NCBI GenBank assembly: GCA_014905825.1
Contig: JACGCN010000017.1
Location: 992,001-1,056,000, forward strand
Source: Lyophyllum atratum
Taxonomy: Eukaryota > Basidiomycota > Agaricomycetes > Agaricales > Lyophyllaceae
Reading direction: 5' to 3'
DNA length: 64,000 nt
A program made the translations under genes and the position numbers. The notes under the pieces are model-generated. The model did not search any database. It saw only the letters and a program-made list of their open reading frames with translations, and was not told the origin of the DNA. The stretch's first letter is position 1. Each line of letters begins with the position of its first letter. Positions 43,497 to 55,516 of this stretch are shown here, in pieces.

Positions 43497-46400
43497 CAGA
43501 GGGAGGAGAGGTGAGGAGAGGGAGAGGGAGATGGTCAGCGAGTAAGCAGGACAACAAGAGTCGTTAGGCGAGGAGAAGTCTTGTTGGGTGCACAAGCCAC
43601 ACCGGCTATGAGGGCCGTGGGACATCAAGCAAAAATAAAGATTAAGATAATGGCATTGCAAATAAAGACAAATACAGTGGGAATTCGTTCCACAAAACGT
43701 TCCTCTGGCACAGGACACCTCGGGATGGAGGCGTAAGGAGCAGAGGCTGAGAGGAGTATGGGTGCGCGGGTGTGAATTCGATGTTGAAAGAAAAAAGGCC
43801 ATAGGATCCCCCTCGCAGGAAATTCGTATGAGCTAGAACATCGGTGTACGACGACGTGCCACAGTTCCCGAGTCATTCCCCGAGTCAAGCACATGGGCAG
43901 GGGATCAAAAAGATTTTTGTCAACGTGAGAGGGGCCGGGGATAACCAAGGGGGGATGGGGCGTTGACCATGGGTGTGCTGGACGTGACCTTGACCGTGGA
44001 GGCACCTGGGAAGTCGACCGCCAGCAAGGGTGTATGTCCGCGGAAGGTGGCGTGGGGTGTGACAAAGGACCGTGTGTGGCAATGATTTGCTCGAGGGGGA
44101 AGGACGGGAGGATGGAGGAGAAGGGTATGCGTGTGCAATAGGACTTGATTGACGATGAGCGATGACAAACGTTCCCCGAGTCCAATGGGCGTATGTGGGT
44201 GTTCGATAGTCTTGAGAATAATAGATTCCAGCGCCGATGAAAGCGCCATGAGTTGAACCAACATACACCACCGGTCAGCGCAGACCCCAAAACAGCTAAG
44301 CAAAAATGCCGCAGATGTTCCAGCAGTGGTCTTGACCGCTCAAAAACACTACGCTAGTGGGCCTAACGAGGTAGGAGAATTAGAGGTCCATGAAAAGGCA
44401 GCCATGGCGTGCGCAGAGCAAGAGGGAGAAGGGAGGAGGGGCAGCGACAGGCGTGTGCGACGCAGTGATGCATGTGGAGGGGAAAAGAAAGGGGGAAGAC
44501 CAACCAGCCAAACCCTGAGGCTTTTCTGCGGGCAGGAGGGTGGCGTGGGAACAGGCACCTGAGCCCTTTATTTCATTGGCTGAGCTTTTAGTTGCCGAAC
44601 GGCGATCTTTCATCCCTTCGACTCAAAAATGTCTCGCTGGATCATGCAACCCGACTCAACGACTCAACGTGCCCAAGACCACCGGATACCATTGGTAGCA
44701 TAGCGACATAAGACAAGACAAGACGAGGCACCGCGTCAGCACCAGCACCATTCCACAGGCATAACATCGACCAGAGACGCGCCCACCCGAAGCCGCGCAT
44801 CACATACTATACGGTCGGTGGGTTAGACCAGTGCTTGGGACAGGGAGAGCGACAGAAAGGGGAATCAGGGAATGGAGAACCGGTGGGCGGTAGAGTACAG
44901 GTAGAGTATGGCGAAGCTGCTGCAGCAGGCTGGCACGAGCAAACGTAAGTGCCGCCTTCCCTGCGTTTTTATTCCAAGACGGATCATAGCCCCGTCTCCG
45001 TATCCTTTCCCCTTCGTTTCTACATGTTCACATCTGCCTCTTCCTTCGTTCTATTCATGGCTAACACCACGATCCCTCCGCAGATCCGGATGCGCTGTGC
45101 AGATCCAGCGGGAGCTTGCAGGGGACACGGATGACCTGCTGCAACTTGCCGAGATGTATGGGCATCGTGGAGGTATATATGCTCTATCCTTCCATTTCGT
45201 GTTCTTTCGATTGCTTTCCGACCTTGCCTCCCTGCCTTTTTCGTTTGCGCTGAGTTCATCTGGCCTTCGTCTTTTATCGCCTTGAGCCTCCCAACGACCT
45301 TATCCCGCCTAATCGAACGCATTTATCGTTCGATTCGGGCTTCCCTTGACCGTCATGTCAATACCGCTCGCTTTTTAATTACCGATCTGCGAGCCTTGTC
45401 TTCTCTGCTCTTTCGTACATATCTCAATCGAGGAGCGCTGATACCACGTAGCATCAAGTTGGATATACCGTTCGCGTCTGCATGTCCTCTTATTTTCTCC
45501 TTGTTTCGTCCCACATTTATCTCCACTCATACCTCTTACATTCTTAGCTTCTCGTTATCATCCCTCTGAAGCTTTCTGATCCGTGTTCAAATTTAGCCTC
45601 TCCTTCGCATAATGCGCACAAGACATCGACTTCATTGAAATTGCCGTTTTCACGTAGGAATGCGCCGCGCATTCCTGTATCGGCTCTTTTACCTTCAAGT
45701 GGCACGCACTGCCTCGACTTTCCACCCGAGGGCCGGTCTCTCTTCCTTTCCACCCACTGGTAGATCGGGTCAGATGAAATCAACATCAGAGTTCTAGTAT
45801 GACTGTTCGTGTCTTCTAGCCCACGAGGTATGCACCCCCGATTCACGATCACCGGTGGTGGCTTGCCGTCGCCCACGGTATCTCTCGTTCCCTTCTCGGG
45901 TTTCTTTTCATATCTCGGGCAATGGAATTAAGATTAGATTGCTGGGACGATTCTGCAAAGGTATACACGAAGTACGAATCCGTTTCCTTGTATGCTTGAT
46001 ACTCCATTTGATTATGACGACTTCCGTGACGACTTCCGCCGTCTACAAGGTGGGGCGTTGCGTCGTGGCCTCGCCATACCGAAACACCGCTCAAGGCCTG
46101 TGATAGGTGCCTTCATCGCGTTCCTCAGGGATCCATCTGATCGGCGTTGCGCCTGAAGAGGCGTATCCGGAATAGGAAGAAGAGTGCGAGGATGGATGCA
46201 AATAGCTAGACTCGCTACCAGTACGCTCTCGCAGTGTGTATGTCTTTGTTGACACCCCCAACAACAACACAACAAAGACCACCTGCGATAGCGACTGGAA
46301 AACACGGTCATCACTTTGGCGGGAACCGTGTGACACCACCAAATGTGTGTTCGGACTTCGTCAAATTTTGATGTTAATCTTCCTCGACATTCACCACCTG

Positions 46401-47151
46401 GGTAGCATTTATCTGGGCAACGCTTCGTCTCTCCTGGCTTGTTATGTACACTACGGCTCTTATTTTCATCTGTGCTCCACTGTCCTCGGGAACTGAGCAG
46501 AAATTCCGCTCATAGATGGGATGATCCCTCTTGGGTATTCGGGGAAATGCTGCTTTCTTGAATTTTCTGGGTCTTAAACAGGACAACTGGTCACCTGAGA
46601 GGTCTCTTATATCGGCCATCTATAAAAGTTGTATCTGAAGCTGGAATTCCCTTGTTTTTGTCAAATCATGTTCGGATGATAGCAAAAGGTGAGTTTCCTT
46701 TGCATCATGTCCCCTCTAATATTCATTTAACATCTTTTTCTGACACTGTAGTGCTCTCTGTATCACATGTATGTGATATCATGTCATTCTGCCGTCATTT
46801 GCTGCCTCGACAACGCTTTTTCGGACACAATTGCTTCGAAATCCCACAATTTGGGACATTGGGAACACTAGGCTGGTATTTCAACGGGGGAATTGACAGT
46901 TCATGTATGTAGAAGTATTATAGAGTCAGAATCAAGTTTCATTTTGGTGTCATGGAATGGAAGGGCTGAACGACAACCGATTCTGAGTTCTGATGACTGC
47001 CAAATCGTCGAAATTTGGCTAAGTCCCGCGTCACACTTGGCGGGCAGACGTGTGACCCCGCAATGTGACTGACCGTGCATTCCAGCCGCTATCGCATGAG
47101 GTTACGATTGCCGATAGCGGATGGTCACGAGCCTAGCAAATAGCAGAGTGC

Positions 47152-47224
47152 GAAATGTCAATTTCACCGACGTGACATTTCGGAGTGAATGAATAGATTA
47201 GATTAGATCACGCAATCATCCTGC
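47152..47224 (+). repeat. Dispersed repeat copy B
   Basis: It matches 36193-36262 in inverted orientation. It contains an 8 bp stem (AAATGTCA ... TGACATTT) followed by AGATTAGATTAGATCACGCAA. It may be the end of a small transposon or solo element. Confidence 0.65.
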
Positions 47225-48230
47225 CATGCACAATCCCAAAACGTCGCCAATCACCCTAAGTCTGGTTGTCTTCCCTCCCTTGACGATTTTCTCATACTAC
47301 GCGCCTGGATTCTGCTACAGTATCTATCGCTGATGCTCAAGCGCAGCACCTAGTTGTCGAAGACTTATGAATAATCATAGAATAATCCTCAAGCGCCTCT
47401 AGTATAGCAGTCTCCATCTCCAAATACCTTCCTTTGCCTAGTGGGTTCCTGTTCGATTCAGGTTGGGGGCATCTGTTCGACCGCCTGGCGATCTTTTTTT
47501 ACACCTTATCGAGCACGGAGGAGTGTCGCCTTCCTTAACAGTGTATTTAAGCTGTCTCCAATGTACAAGGCGTTGGAAAGTCCGTATGGAAACTCAACTC
47601 GGGTCGAGGGTGATGGGAAACCTACACCCGAAACCAAAATTTTGTCTTTGTGCGGGAGTCATCACTGCTGGTTACTCCAACCGAGTGGATGACAAGGACC
47701 AGTCGGGCACAGTTTTAAGTGCAACCAACCAACAATGGATGAGTTCACCTCCCATACATACATCCCAGTCGACTCCTTTAGCGACACTTCTAGGTATTAA
47801 TTTTTATCCGCGCAGTGAGCTACTCGAACTCGATGACCGATTTGTTTTCCTCACTAACGGTTCGACAATCACAGAAGGGAGCGCCGCCAGCGGAAACCGT
47901 CATAACCGCGGATGTTACCAGCGCGGAAGACGTAGAGACGACTCGAACGACTCTCTCTCACTTCCCACAAGTTGCATACCTGGAACACCGGCCACTACAA
48001 TTCAGGCTGTTCGTTCGAGCAGTGATACCGATAGCGCGCAAACGTAAACGAGTCGACGTTTATGCCATCCTATACGACTACCCAAGCTTCATCCGAATCC
48101 TGGGATGTCGCAAGGAGTAACGGTGTCCGTGTAAGACACATGACTCCTCTGGAGACCCTCTCCCCAGTCCTGCTGTTGCTCTTGAACGGGATTGGTTAGG
48201 CCCTCGAAGCTGGCTGAAGTATTGAAGTGC

Positions 48231-48572
48231 TACATGACAGAACAGAGCGTCGAAGATATGCTAGCCGGACGAGCAGAAGGTTTTCAGGTGACAGAGATTT
48301 TGCGCGAACGTCGGACATATATTATGGGGAAGGAGAATGTATGTCATCTTCTGGGTATCAAAGCCAGAATCGACCATGTTAGTGAAGCCGATCTGGAACT
48401 GCAGAGGATCGGGATGGATGGGCCAGTTATTGATAAACAAAGGCACAAAGCTCTTCTTTCCGTTGAACAAGGAGCATGCAAAGACGATGATGAACGGCAG
48501 AGAAGACTAGGTCATGACTTCCATATCGCGCTCAAGACACGAAGTTATCAGCTGTCAATTTCCAAGTCGTAA
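48231..48572 (+). CDS. Hypothetical small ORF (113 aa)
   Basis: This is the longest ORF with a charged, protein-like composition in the gene-poor region (MTEQSVEDMLAGRAEGF ... LSISKS). I know no family, and it may be chance or a decayed gene. Confidence 0.2.
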   Translation, partial: YMTEQSVEDMLAGRAEGFQVTEILRERRTYIMGKENVCHLLGIKARIDHVSEADLELQRIGMDGPVIDKQRHKALLSVEQGACKDDDERQRRLGHDFHIALKTRSYQLSISKS

Positions 48573-50311
48573 GAGGTCTGGAAATCCAGAACGACCTCCT
48601 ATAAAATAGTCCAGGAGGCGTGGGGAGCCGAAACCAAGTGGCGGATGCGGTCCTTGGCATAACGATTTCAGATTACTTGTATATCATATCATACAAGCAG
48701 TCGCGTGCTCACCTCAGCGATGCGCCCTGGCATTCCAGCCAAGCTAATGCCCAAGCCCACCTCCCGTCGACGTTAGATCTTGTCGTTAAGACTCTTTTGG
48801 TCATGCGCGACTATGCGACATACACAATCGCTACGGGACCGGATGCATCGAGCTTATAGGACCCGTGAGATTCGTCAGCTGAAGCGAGGTCTGTCCTGTC
48901 GCGTGTCCAGAAAGACGTTGATTTTGAGCGCTGAAAGCCAATCGGTGATCAAACAGCTATGTAGAGTTGTTAGTGGGGCTTTATATGAGCTCAGAATAAC
49001 CGGCGACTCATCTAGTTCTATGTCCTAGGGTAGAAGAGAGAAGACCTGTTAGTCGATGGAAGTTGAGAACTTGTTCGAGGGCACGGCAGACAATTGAGGA
49101 CAAGAGATCTAACCACGAGTGAGTGATCGTGGTTCCAAGGATTCGCCACAGATCAAATAGGGTGTTGCGGGTGGACCGCATGGCGCATCCATCGTCTGAC
49201 AAGTCATCCACGCTTCTTCGTGGCAAAGGCGGACATACTGAGCACAAGCGACGCATTGAACGTACAACGTAACGGACCTGCTTTCAGCCTTTATCGCAGG
49301 GTTATTTCCCAGTCAAGAGCGAATGGCTAGTGCTGTTAACATCATTAACATCATCTCGTCGTCTTTGAACGGTTGAGCCTTGGTAGTCGAGGTGAGGTGG
49401 GGTTGGCGGCCTGGACGATGAGCCGTGAGGGTGACACAAAATCCGTTTAGCAGTGGACCCGACAAGGGACTGTCAAAACCAAGTCAAAACTCTGCTCTGC
49501 AGTTTTCAAGGGTTCCTTGCCAGCTATTCGGATTGCTTGGCGATGATGGAGAAGGCGACCGTGGGAGGTAGTCGAACTTTTCGACCGTTGTTGACGCTTG
49601 TGTACCAACATTCTCTTCCATCCCGTTTCTGAACGACATTGAAACCAATGGTGTAACAAGAGGGCCCAAGGCTTGAACAGGTCGTAGACACTCTCTTGAA
49701 CGATGTAACGATGCGCGACCAGAACTGCACGACATCGACACATTCGTATAGCCTGTTGACACTTATTTATGCCAGTGGTTATCATGCCCTGAACACATCA
49801 AGAGATCTGGACTTACCATCCTGTGCTAGCGATGTCGGACATACTTGTGTCTCTTGTTAACAGCGTCCTTTAGGGGGTCCGCGCTGTCAGGACACAGGTT
49901 GTGTAATTCCCCATCCCCTTCGCGTGTCGACAACCGATTCTAGAGAAATCGTTATATAAATCGTCATCTGCTTCTGGGTCTCGGGCCATCGAGAAGGCCA
50001 CCAATTACACAAGTACGTATCGTGGTGCTATGGCGCAAGTGTCGTGTCACAAGAAGAAGCGTCGCCAGCGCTGACCGGGGATCTAAGCAGACGGATAGAC
50101 AACCCAATGGAACAATTCGCCAAAGTCAACTTGGCAAACCTTCCTTCCTGCCAAGCAACCGATAAGGCTATTGGTACCCCTGGATGGCGTTGGTGGAGCA
50201 GATGAAACCATGTGCTGGTCCAGTTCGCTGCTTGTGCGCGACACATAAAAGAGAGCGCGATCATTACTGAACCACCCTCTGTCAACTCTCTCCGGTTGAT
50301 TCAGGCCCTCC

Positions 50312-53300
50312 ATGGCGACTCACGACGCCCTACCTGAGCTCAACGCTCGGGCAGATCCTGAACGCAAGGCCTCCTATAGCGAAGAGAAGCTCGACGAGAA
50401 GGCTGAACGTTCCTCTATCGACGTCGCAGAGTCCATCAAGGGAGACGTCTACGATGATATCCGGTCCATCGACATGGGCGAGGATGGTAAAGAGCGGCCG
50501 ATTGGTATGTGACGCTCCTTGAGCTCATGATGGCTTGACTAACATGGCCACAGAGACGGATATCGACGTTGCTACACGCCTTATCTCTTTGGAGGACAAC
50601 CCCACCCTCCCCTCATTCACGTTCCGCACGTCTTTCTTGGGTCTGGGCTTGTCTTGCTTTGGCGCGGTTTTAGGCCAGATTTTCGTAAGAATGAAGCCTT
50701 CGCTATGCCCTTGCATCCGTATTCTGATACCGACCCTATCTCCCCAGTACTTCAGACCGCAGACTGTGTTCGTCAGTCAACTGTTCATCCAAATCATCGG
50801 TTATATCCTTGGAAAAGTCCTGGAAGAGATCATTCCTGGTCCCGGAAACGCACACGCCAGGCTTCAGACGAAGGACTCTCGGTTCTGGCGATTCATGAAC
50901 CCCGGCCCATTCAGTACGTTGTCGCGCCAGAAGACGATACGGTTCATTTCATATCTGAACACCTCTAGACTTAAAGGAGCACGTCGCGATCACCATCTTC
51001 GCCTCGACAGCCGCTGATTCTGCCCTTGCCATCAACATCTTTGCCGCCGATGACCTCTATTACCACATCCAGGTATGTTGATGTCTTATCACCCTCACCC
51101 CGATACTCAACTACTCGCACTTAGCCCAATGCTGGTGTAGGTATTTTCACCCTGATTGGTGAGTTACTCATCCTTATGCCAGCGTTGAGCGTATCTTTGA
51201 CGACGTTTCATTGGAAATAATAGGCTCCCAGTTGATGGGTTACGGCCTTGGAGGCGTCATGCGCTCATTCCTTGTGTACCCCACCTACATCGTTTTCCCT
51301 AATCTTCTGCCCACCGTTCAGCTCTTCGATGCGCTTCATCGTGGCCAGAAGATGATGCTCCAGAAGAAGCGTGTCAAATTCTTTTGGTTGGTGTTTGTCG
51401 GCATCTTCGTTTGGGAGTGGTTCCCCGAGTATATCGCACCGTGAGTCATTCCTTTACGCCTTTCAATACGTGTATCTGACATGTTTCTCATAGTACTTTG
51501 ACGGGCATCAGTATCTTCTGCCTTGCAAATCAGAACAGCGCGTGGTTCACTCGTGTATTTGGTAAGGTTATACTTTCTGTTACGCATGGGTTACTCATCC
51601 CTTCACTTTAGGTGGGGCCGCTGGTAACGAAGGTCTTGGTGCCTTCGCTCTATGCCTTGACTGGAACTATGTTGGATCAGGTGGTGGTTCCCTCGGCGCC
51701 CTCTTCACGCCCATATCTACTCAGCTTTCCTTGTACTCGGGAACGGCCATCTGCATGTATGTTCTTCTCGCGAGATCAGTAATTCGTAACTGACGATATC
51801 CGATCTCTGCAAGGATCGCTTTCTGCGCTTGCTATGCGATGAACGTGTGGAACGGACAGAGCTTCCCGTTCCTATCCCAGACTCTATTTTACGAGAACGG
51901 CACCCGCTACAACCAGCTCGCTATCTTGGACGAGAACTTCAAGCTCGACCCAGCTAAACTCGCCCTCGCGGTATGTCCTAGCCCTCTTTTGCTTATCAGT
52001 GTTGTGGGGCTAATATCTTCTATCAGGGTCTTCCTTGGTTTGCCAGTTCCCAAGTGCTTGCCAAGATCGGCGCTAATCTTGCCATCGGCGCAACGATAAT
52101 GCACGTCATAATTTGGTATGGAAAGGACATCATCGATGTCATTAAGAAATATCGGGTAGGTTCTCCTGTTTCAAGCCTGTCATTCGCTCTGACGTTGTCT
52201 AGGCCGGTGAGAATTATGATCCACATCTCGCGAAGATGAAGGTATGGTTGTACATCAGAATCGGGAAATAGCGATTCATATTGTTGGTCCAGATCTACCC
52301 AGAGGTCCCCATGTGGTGGTACATCGCCACATTCGTCGCCAGTTTCTCGATGGCCATGGCTACGATTTACACCGGCGGATCAGGCTTGCCATGGTAAGCT
52401 AGCATTTCTGGAATGTAGGGCTAGTTTTCTCACTCCACCCGCTGCAGGTGGGGTTTGATTGTTGCACTCATCATCTCTGCCGTGTTCCTACCCTTCGTTA
52501 TTACTGTCTATGCCATCACTGGTAAGTTCTTCTTATCTGTCTATTCTTAATTGAACTTTATTTCTCTAGGGTTCTCGCCCAATATCCAAAATTTGGTGCA
52601 GGTAAGGATTTTATCGTTCACCCGCATGTTATGGAAATCAGTCGGCTCATTGCTATATCATAGATGCTCGGTGCTGCCATGATCCCCGGTAACCCTCAGG
52701 CGAACATGTATTTCACGCTCTACGGATACAACACCCTCGATCAAGCTCGTGGTCTGATTCGGGATCTCAAGATGGTTTGTCTTTCCTCATTGCCATGCCT
52801 CATTCGCTTTACCTCGAATCTAGGGTCAATATACCAAGCTCCCTCCCCGGGTGACTTTTACAGTCCAATCATTGGGTGCCATCGTTGTACGTTCCACCCC
52901 AGCGCTATCATTTTTCATGGAATCAATAGTGTCGTTCTTAGGGCGGTTTGTTGAACTACGTTATCATGAAAGTCATCATCAGTACGCATCGCGACATCCT
53001 CCTCGACGTGCAAGGTAGCAATGTGGTACGTACTCATATCGCTTCTAGCGGATGACATAATTCTGAAGACGGTACTTCCTGCTTCTAGTGGTCTGGTCAG
53101 CAAGTACAGGTATGATACGATTATCTTAACTTCGCTAACGTGGCATCTAACGTCTTCTATAGTCCTTCAATAGTAACGCCATCTCTTGGGGAGCCCTCGG
53201 CGATCGTCTCTACGCGCCCGGTGGCCGCTACGCTGTACGCGCATTGCGACTTTCTTCAAATTCTTCGCTAACATTCCGCTTCGCGATCAGATCGTTCCCT

Positions 53301-53787
53301 TCTCTATATTGATCGGTCTTGCTGTCCCACTACCATTCTGGCTAGCTCATCGCTATTTCCCGAAACTTGGCGCAAACAAAGTCGTCACACCAGTTCTTTG
53401 TTGTAAGCCCTGCGATTCTCCACAGCGTACCAGGTATTGACAGATACCCTTTAGGGACACTCGGCTATCTCAGCGTTGGAATTAACAGTTCCGTATTCAC
53501 GACGTTCTGCCTCGCTGTATTCTCGCAGTATTACCTCCGCCGTTATCGCCCCCGTTGGTTCAGAAAGTACAACTTCTTGCTCTCTGCCGCTCTCGATGGT
53601 GGTACCCAAGTCATGGTCTTTGTATTTACCTTCGCCGTCGGTGGTGGCAGCGGCAAGGTTGTTGATATGCCATTTTGGGCCTTGGTATGTGACCTTTTCC
53701 TTGTCAGTCTTAAGAAGGATGAGGCTAACTGCGTAAAACCTCCAGAACCCGAAAGGCAATCCGGATTATTGTAAACGACTCACTTGA
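50312..53787 (+). CDS. Oligopeptide transporter, OPT family
   Basis: I traced 22 exons joined in phase by short GT-AG introns (first 50312-50504, last 53746-53787; others include 51224-51440, 51814-51970, 52027-52155 and 53455-53684), giving 774 aa. It is a multi-pass plasma-membrane proton-coupled importer of small peptides or glutathione-like substrates. The hydrophilic N-terminus (about 85 residues) is followed by the OPT signature NPGPFNLKEHV, many Trp/Phe-rich helices, the internal motif KLPPRVTF (a variant of the family's KIPPR), and a C-terminal VGGGSGKVVDMPFWAL then NPKGNPDYC. One exon is only 21 nt (53089-53109). The length is normal for fungal OPT proteins. It is monocistronic. Confidence 0.93.
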
Positions 53788-54178
53788 TGTACAATGTATT
53801 TACGTATCACGAATCACGATATCCACAGCTGCTGATCATTTGATGGTCCATGCTACGCTGTACGGTTGGTGCCGCTTCGGAAAATGGACTTCCAGTATAT
53901 GCGCGCTCGACCCATACCTCGCCTACTCACAACCTTCGGTCGCGAATCCATCACATCGCAGTCTCTACGAATTCCCGCAGACCGGGCATGAGACGAAACC
54001 TACCCACAAGGGCTATAAGATGATTACGGAGCAGAGCTTTGGCTCAGCCGGTTTACTCGACTGTTGAACAACATCGCGCGCTCCTGAAAGGCAATCTTTC
54101 CAGGAGTCCGTCGTGCTCCTTTGTCCCCATTCGCAGAAAGCCGAGAGTATCAGACTTATGGAGCCTGCAAGCAAACAA
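53788..54178. other. Intergenic, OPT 3' flank
   Basis: I see no gene. Confidence 0.5.
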
Positions 54179-54927
54179 TCAACATTCTTTCGTATTCGCG
54201 ACCAGCCGACTCGGTAAAATATCCGTTTCATAAGGAGGCGGGAGCGTCGACAGCGCAAGACTATGATTGTCCGATTCAACGTCGTCCTTAATCCCTCCAC
54301 TCTGGCGTGCAGATTCTTGGATTAGGAGTACGCCGAGCGACATATGTCTCTCCCGTATGTCGGTCGCTGCAAGCTCGCGTTGTAGTTCAGAAACAAGTTC
54401 CTGAATGCGAGGGTTACGGGGTCCGTCGTCGGGCTCGCGAGTTTCGTCTGGAGGGGTGAGATTGTCGTTATTCTGTTGCAGCAGACTTCCCGGTGATGGG
54501 AGGAGAGGAAGCTTTCGCTGGAATACAAGGAATCCATCCCCATTGTCATTGACAGGGAGCGGGAAGGATTGAACTATAAGATTATTCTGGCGTCATTGAG
54601 AATTCTCAAGGAGCAAGCACGGGACTTGCCTTCTGCGCCTCCGTTGCCGCGAGATACGATGTTACGGAGGCGTTGCATACGTGCTTGTGGTGGTTGGGTA
54701 AGAATAACATGGTCACGGTTCGTATCGGTGGTCAAATTTGTACTTCCCGAAGAGTAGTCGTAATCATTCTGCCCAGATGGTGGGAATTTTCCTTGCGGGG
54801 TAGAGCCTGGATTGGTTTGTGCCAGCACGCAAAGCAGGGACAGACTTGCATCTAGAAGGATGACATGGTTAAAATTACATGGATTAGAACGACGAACAAG
54901 AAATATCAGGCAATCCCAAGAAGCCAA
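54179..54927 (-). pseudogene. Decayed tail fragments of the stalked membrane-protein family
   Basis: Two tandem pieces on the minus strand resemble the cytosolic tail of the intact gene at 57974-59979. The upstream piece reads FPPSGQNDYDYSSGST ... ARMQRLRNIVSRGNGGAEGKSRA (compare LPATGASNYDSD and NRMQRLQDLVLELN...). The downstream piece reads IQELVSELQRELAATD ... LSTLPPPYETD and stops at 54179-54181 (compare the PPPYEPRRS end). No extracellular domain, stalk or membrane helix was found upstream. This is most likely a broken paralogue; a small expressed protein is not excluded. Confidence 0.5.
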
Positions 54928-55516
54928 TCTTTGCCCTGCCCATGCGGCGTTTGGTGATCAAAATAAGCAGGTAGTCCACCGAGTAAGAAGACGGCCCAGC
55001 ACTCGGCTGAGAAGGAGATGGTATCAGGCGCTCGAATAATTCGAGATGCATTGGTTGTAGCAATATCACTGACACGTGTCACGATCCCATGCGCGAATGC
55101 CAGCGAGTGAGGCTAGATTAGATCCTCTAAACAACCCTTGTTTCTTGGTCTTCGCGTGCGTTGTATCGTCTTCTACGGAACACCCGGTGTAGCGTGACCC
55201 AGGACACCCAAAGCGATAGTGATATAACTTTTTATAAGGCATTTCAGCCACCTGTGCGAGCCGAGATCCAGACCTAGCCAGATGCATGAGAGGAGAGCGA
55301 GATGACCAGCCAGCCATACAGCTATTTTCAGATGAGAAGATTCGGACGATCATGCACGGATTTGCACTGACGAGGCAACTTACAGGCGGTTGGAAGGGTT
55401 CTCGATAAATTATAATTGGGGTACAAACAGGATTAGATCAGATCATCTTATCTCATCGCCACGTAATCGCAGCCTCATCTGTGTGTGTGATTTCTTCCTG
55501 CAATTCACACCTCTTC
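54928..55516. other. Intergenic, upstream of the PAAF1-like gene
   Basis: Remnants of the membrane-protein paralogue may extend here. The final 100 bp is the likely promoter of the plus-strand gene. I see no further gene. Confidence 0.5.

Larger units (their letters stand above)
43497..50311. other. 6.8 kb region without a convincing gene
   Basis: Many short ORFs occur on both strands, but none has a recognisable family or a consistent exon structure. Visible items: a hairpin-like motif GTCACAC...GTGTGAC at 47030-47056, with a diverged relative at 46308-46334; a dispersed repeat at 47152-47224; and a spliced-looking start at 44908 (MAKLLQQAGTSK then GTAAGT) whose second exon does not continue in a convincing frame. 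This may be decayed transposon or long intergenic DNA. Transcripts would be needed to find any small or non-coding genes. Confidence 0.5.

Noticed and set aside
43625..44290. 221 aa minus-strand ORF upstream of the ferric reductase
   Set aside because: Composition is low-information (His/Ser/Pro-rich), other frames are equally open, and no family is seen. It is more likely leader or promoter DNA.
44908..45175. A spliced gene starting MAKLLQQAGTSK
   Set aside because: A GTAAGT donor and a CAG acceptor exist, but the joined frame gives no family-like protein, while the protein-like frame (IQRELAGDTDDLLQLAEMYG) does not join in phase.
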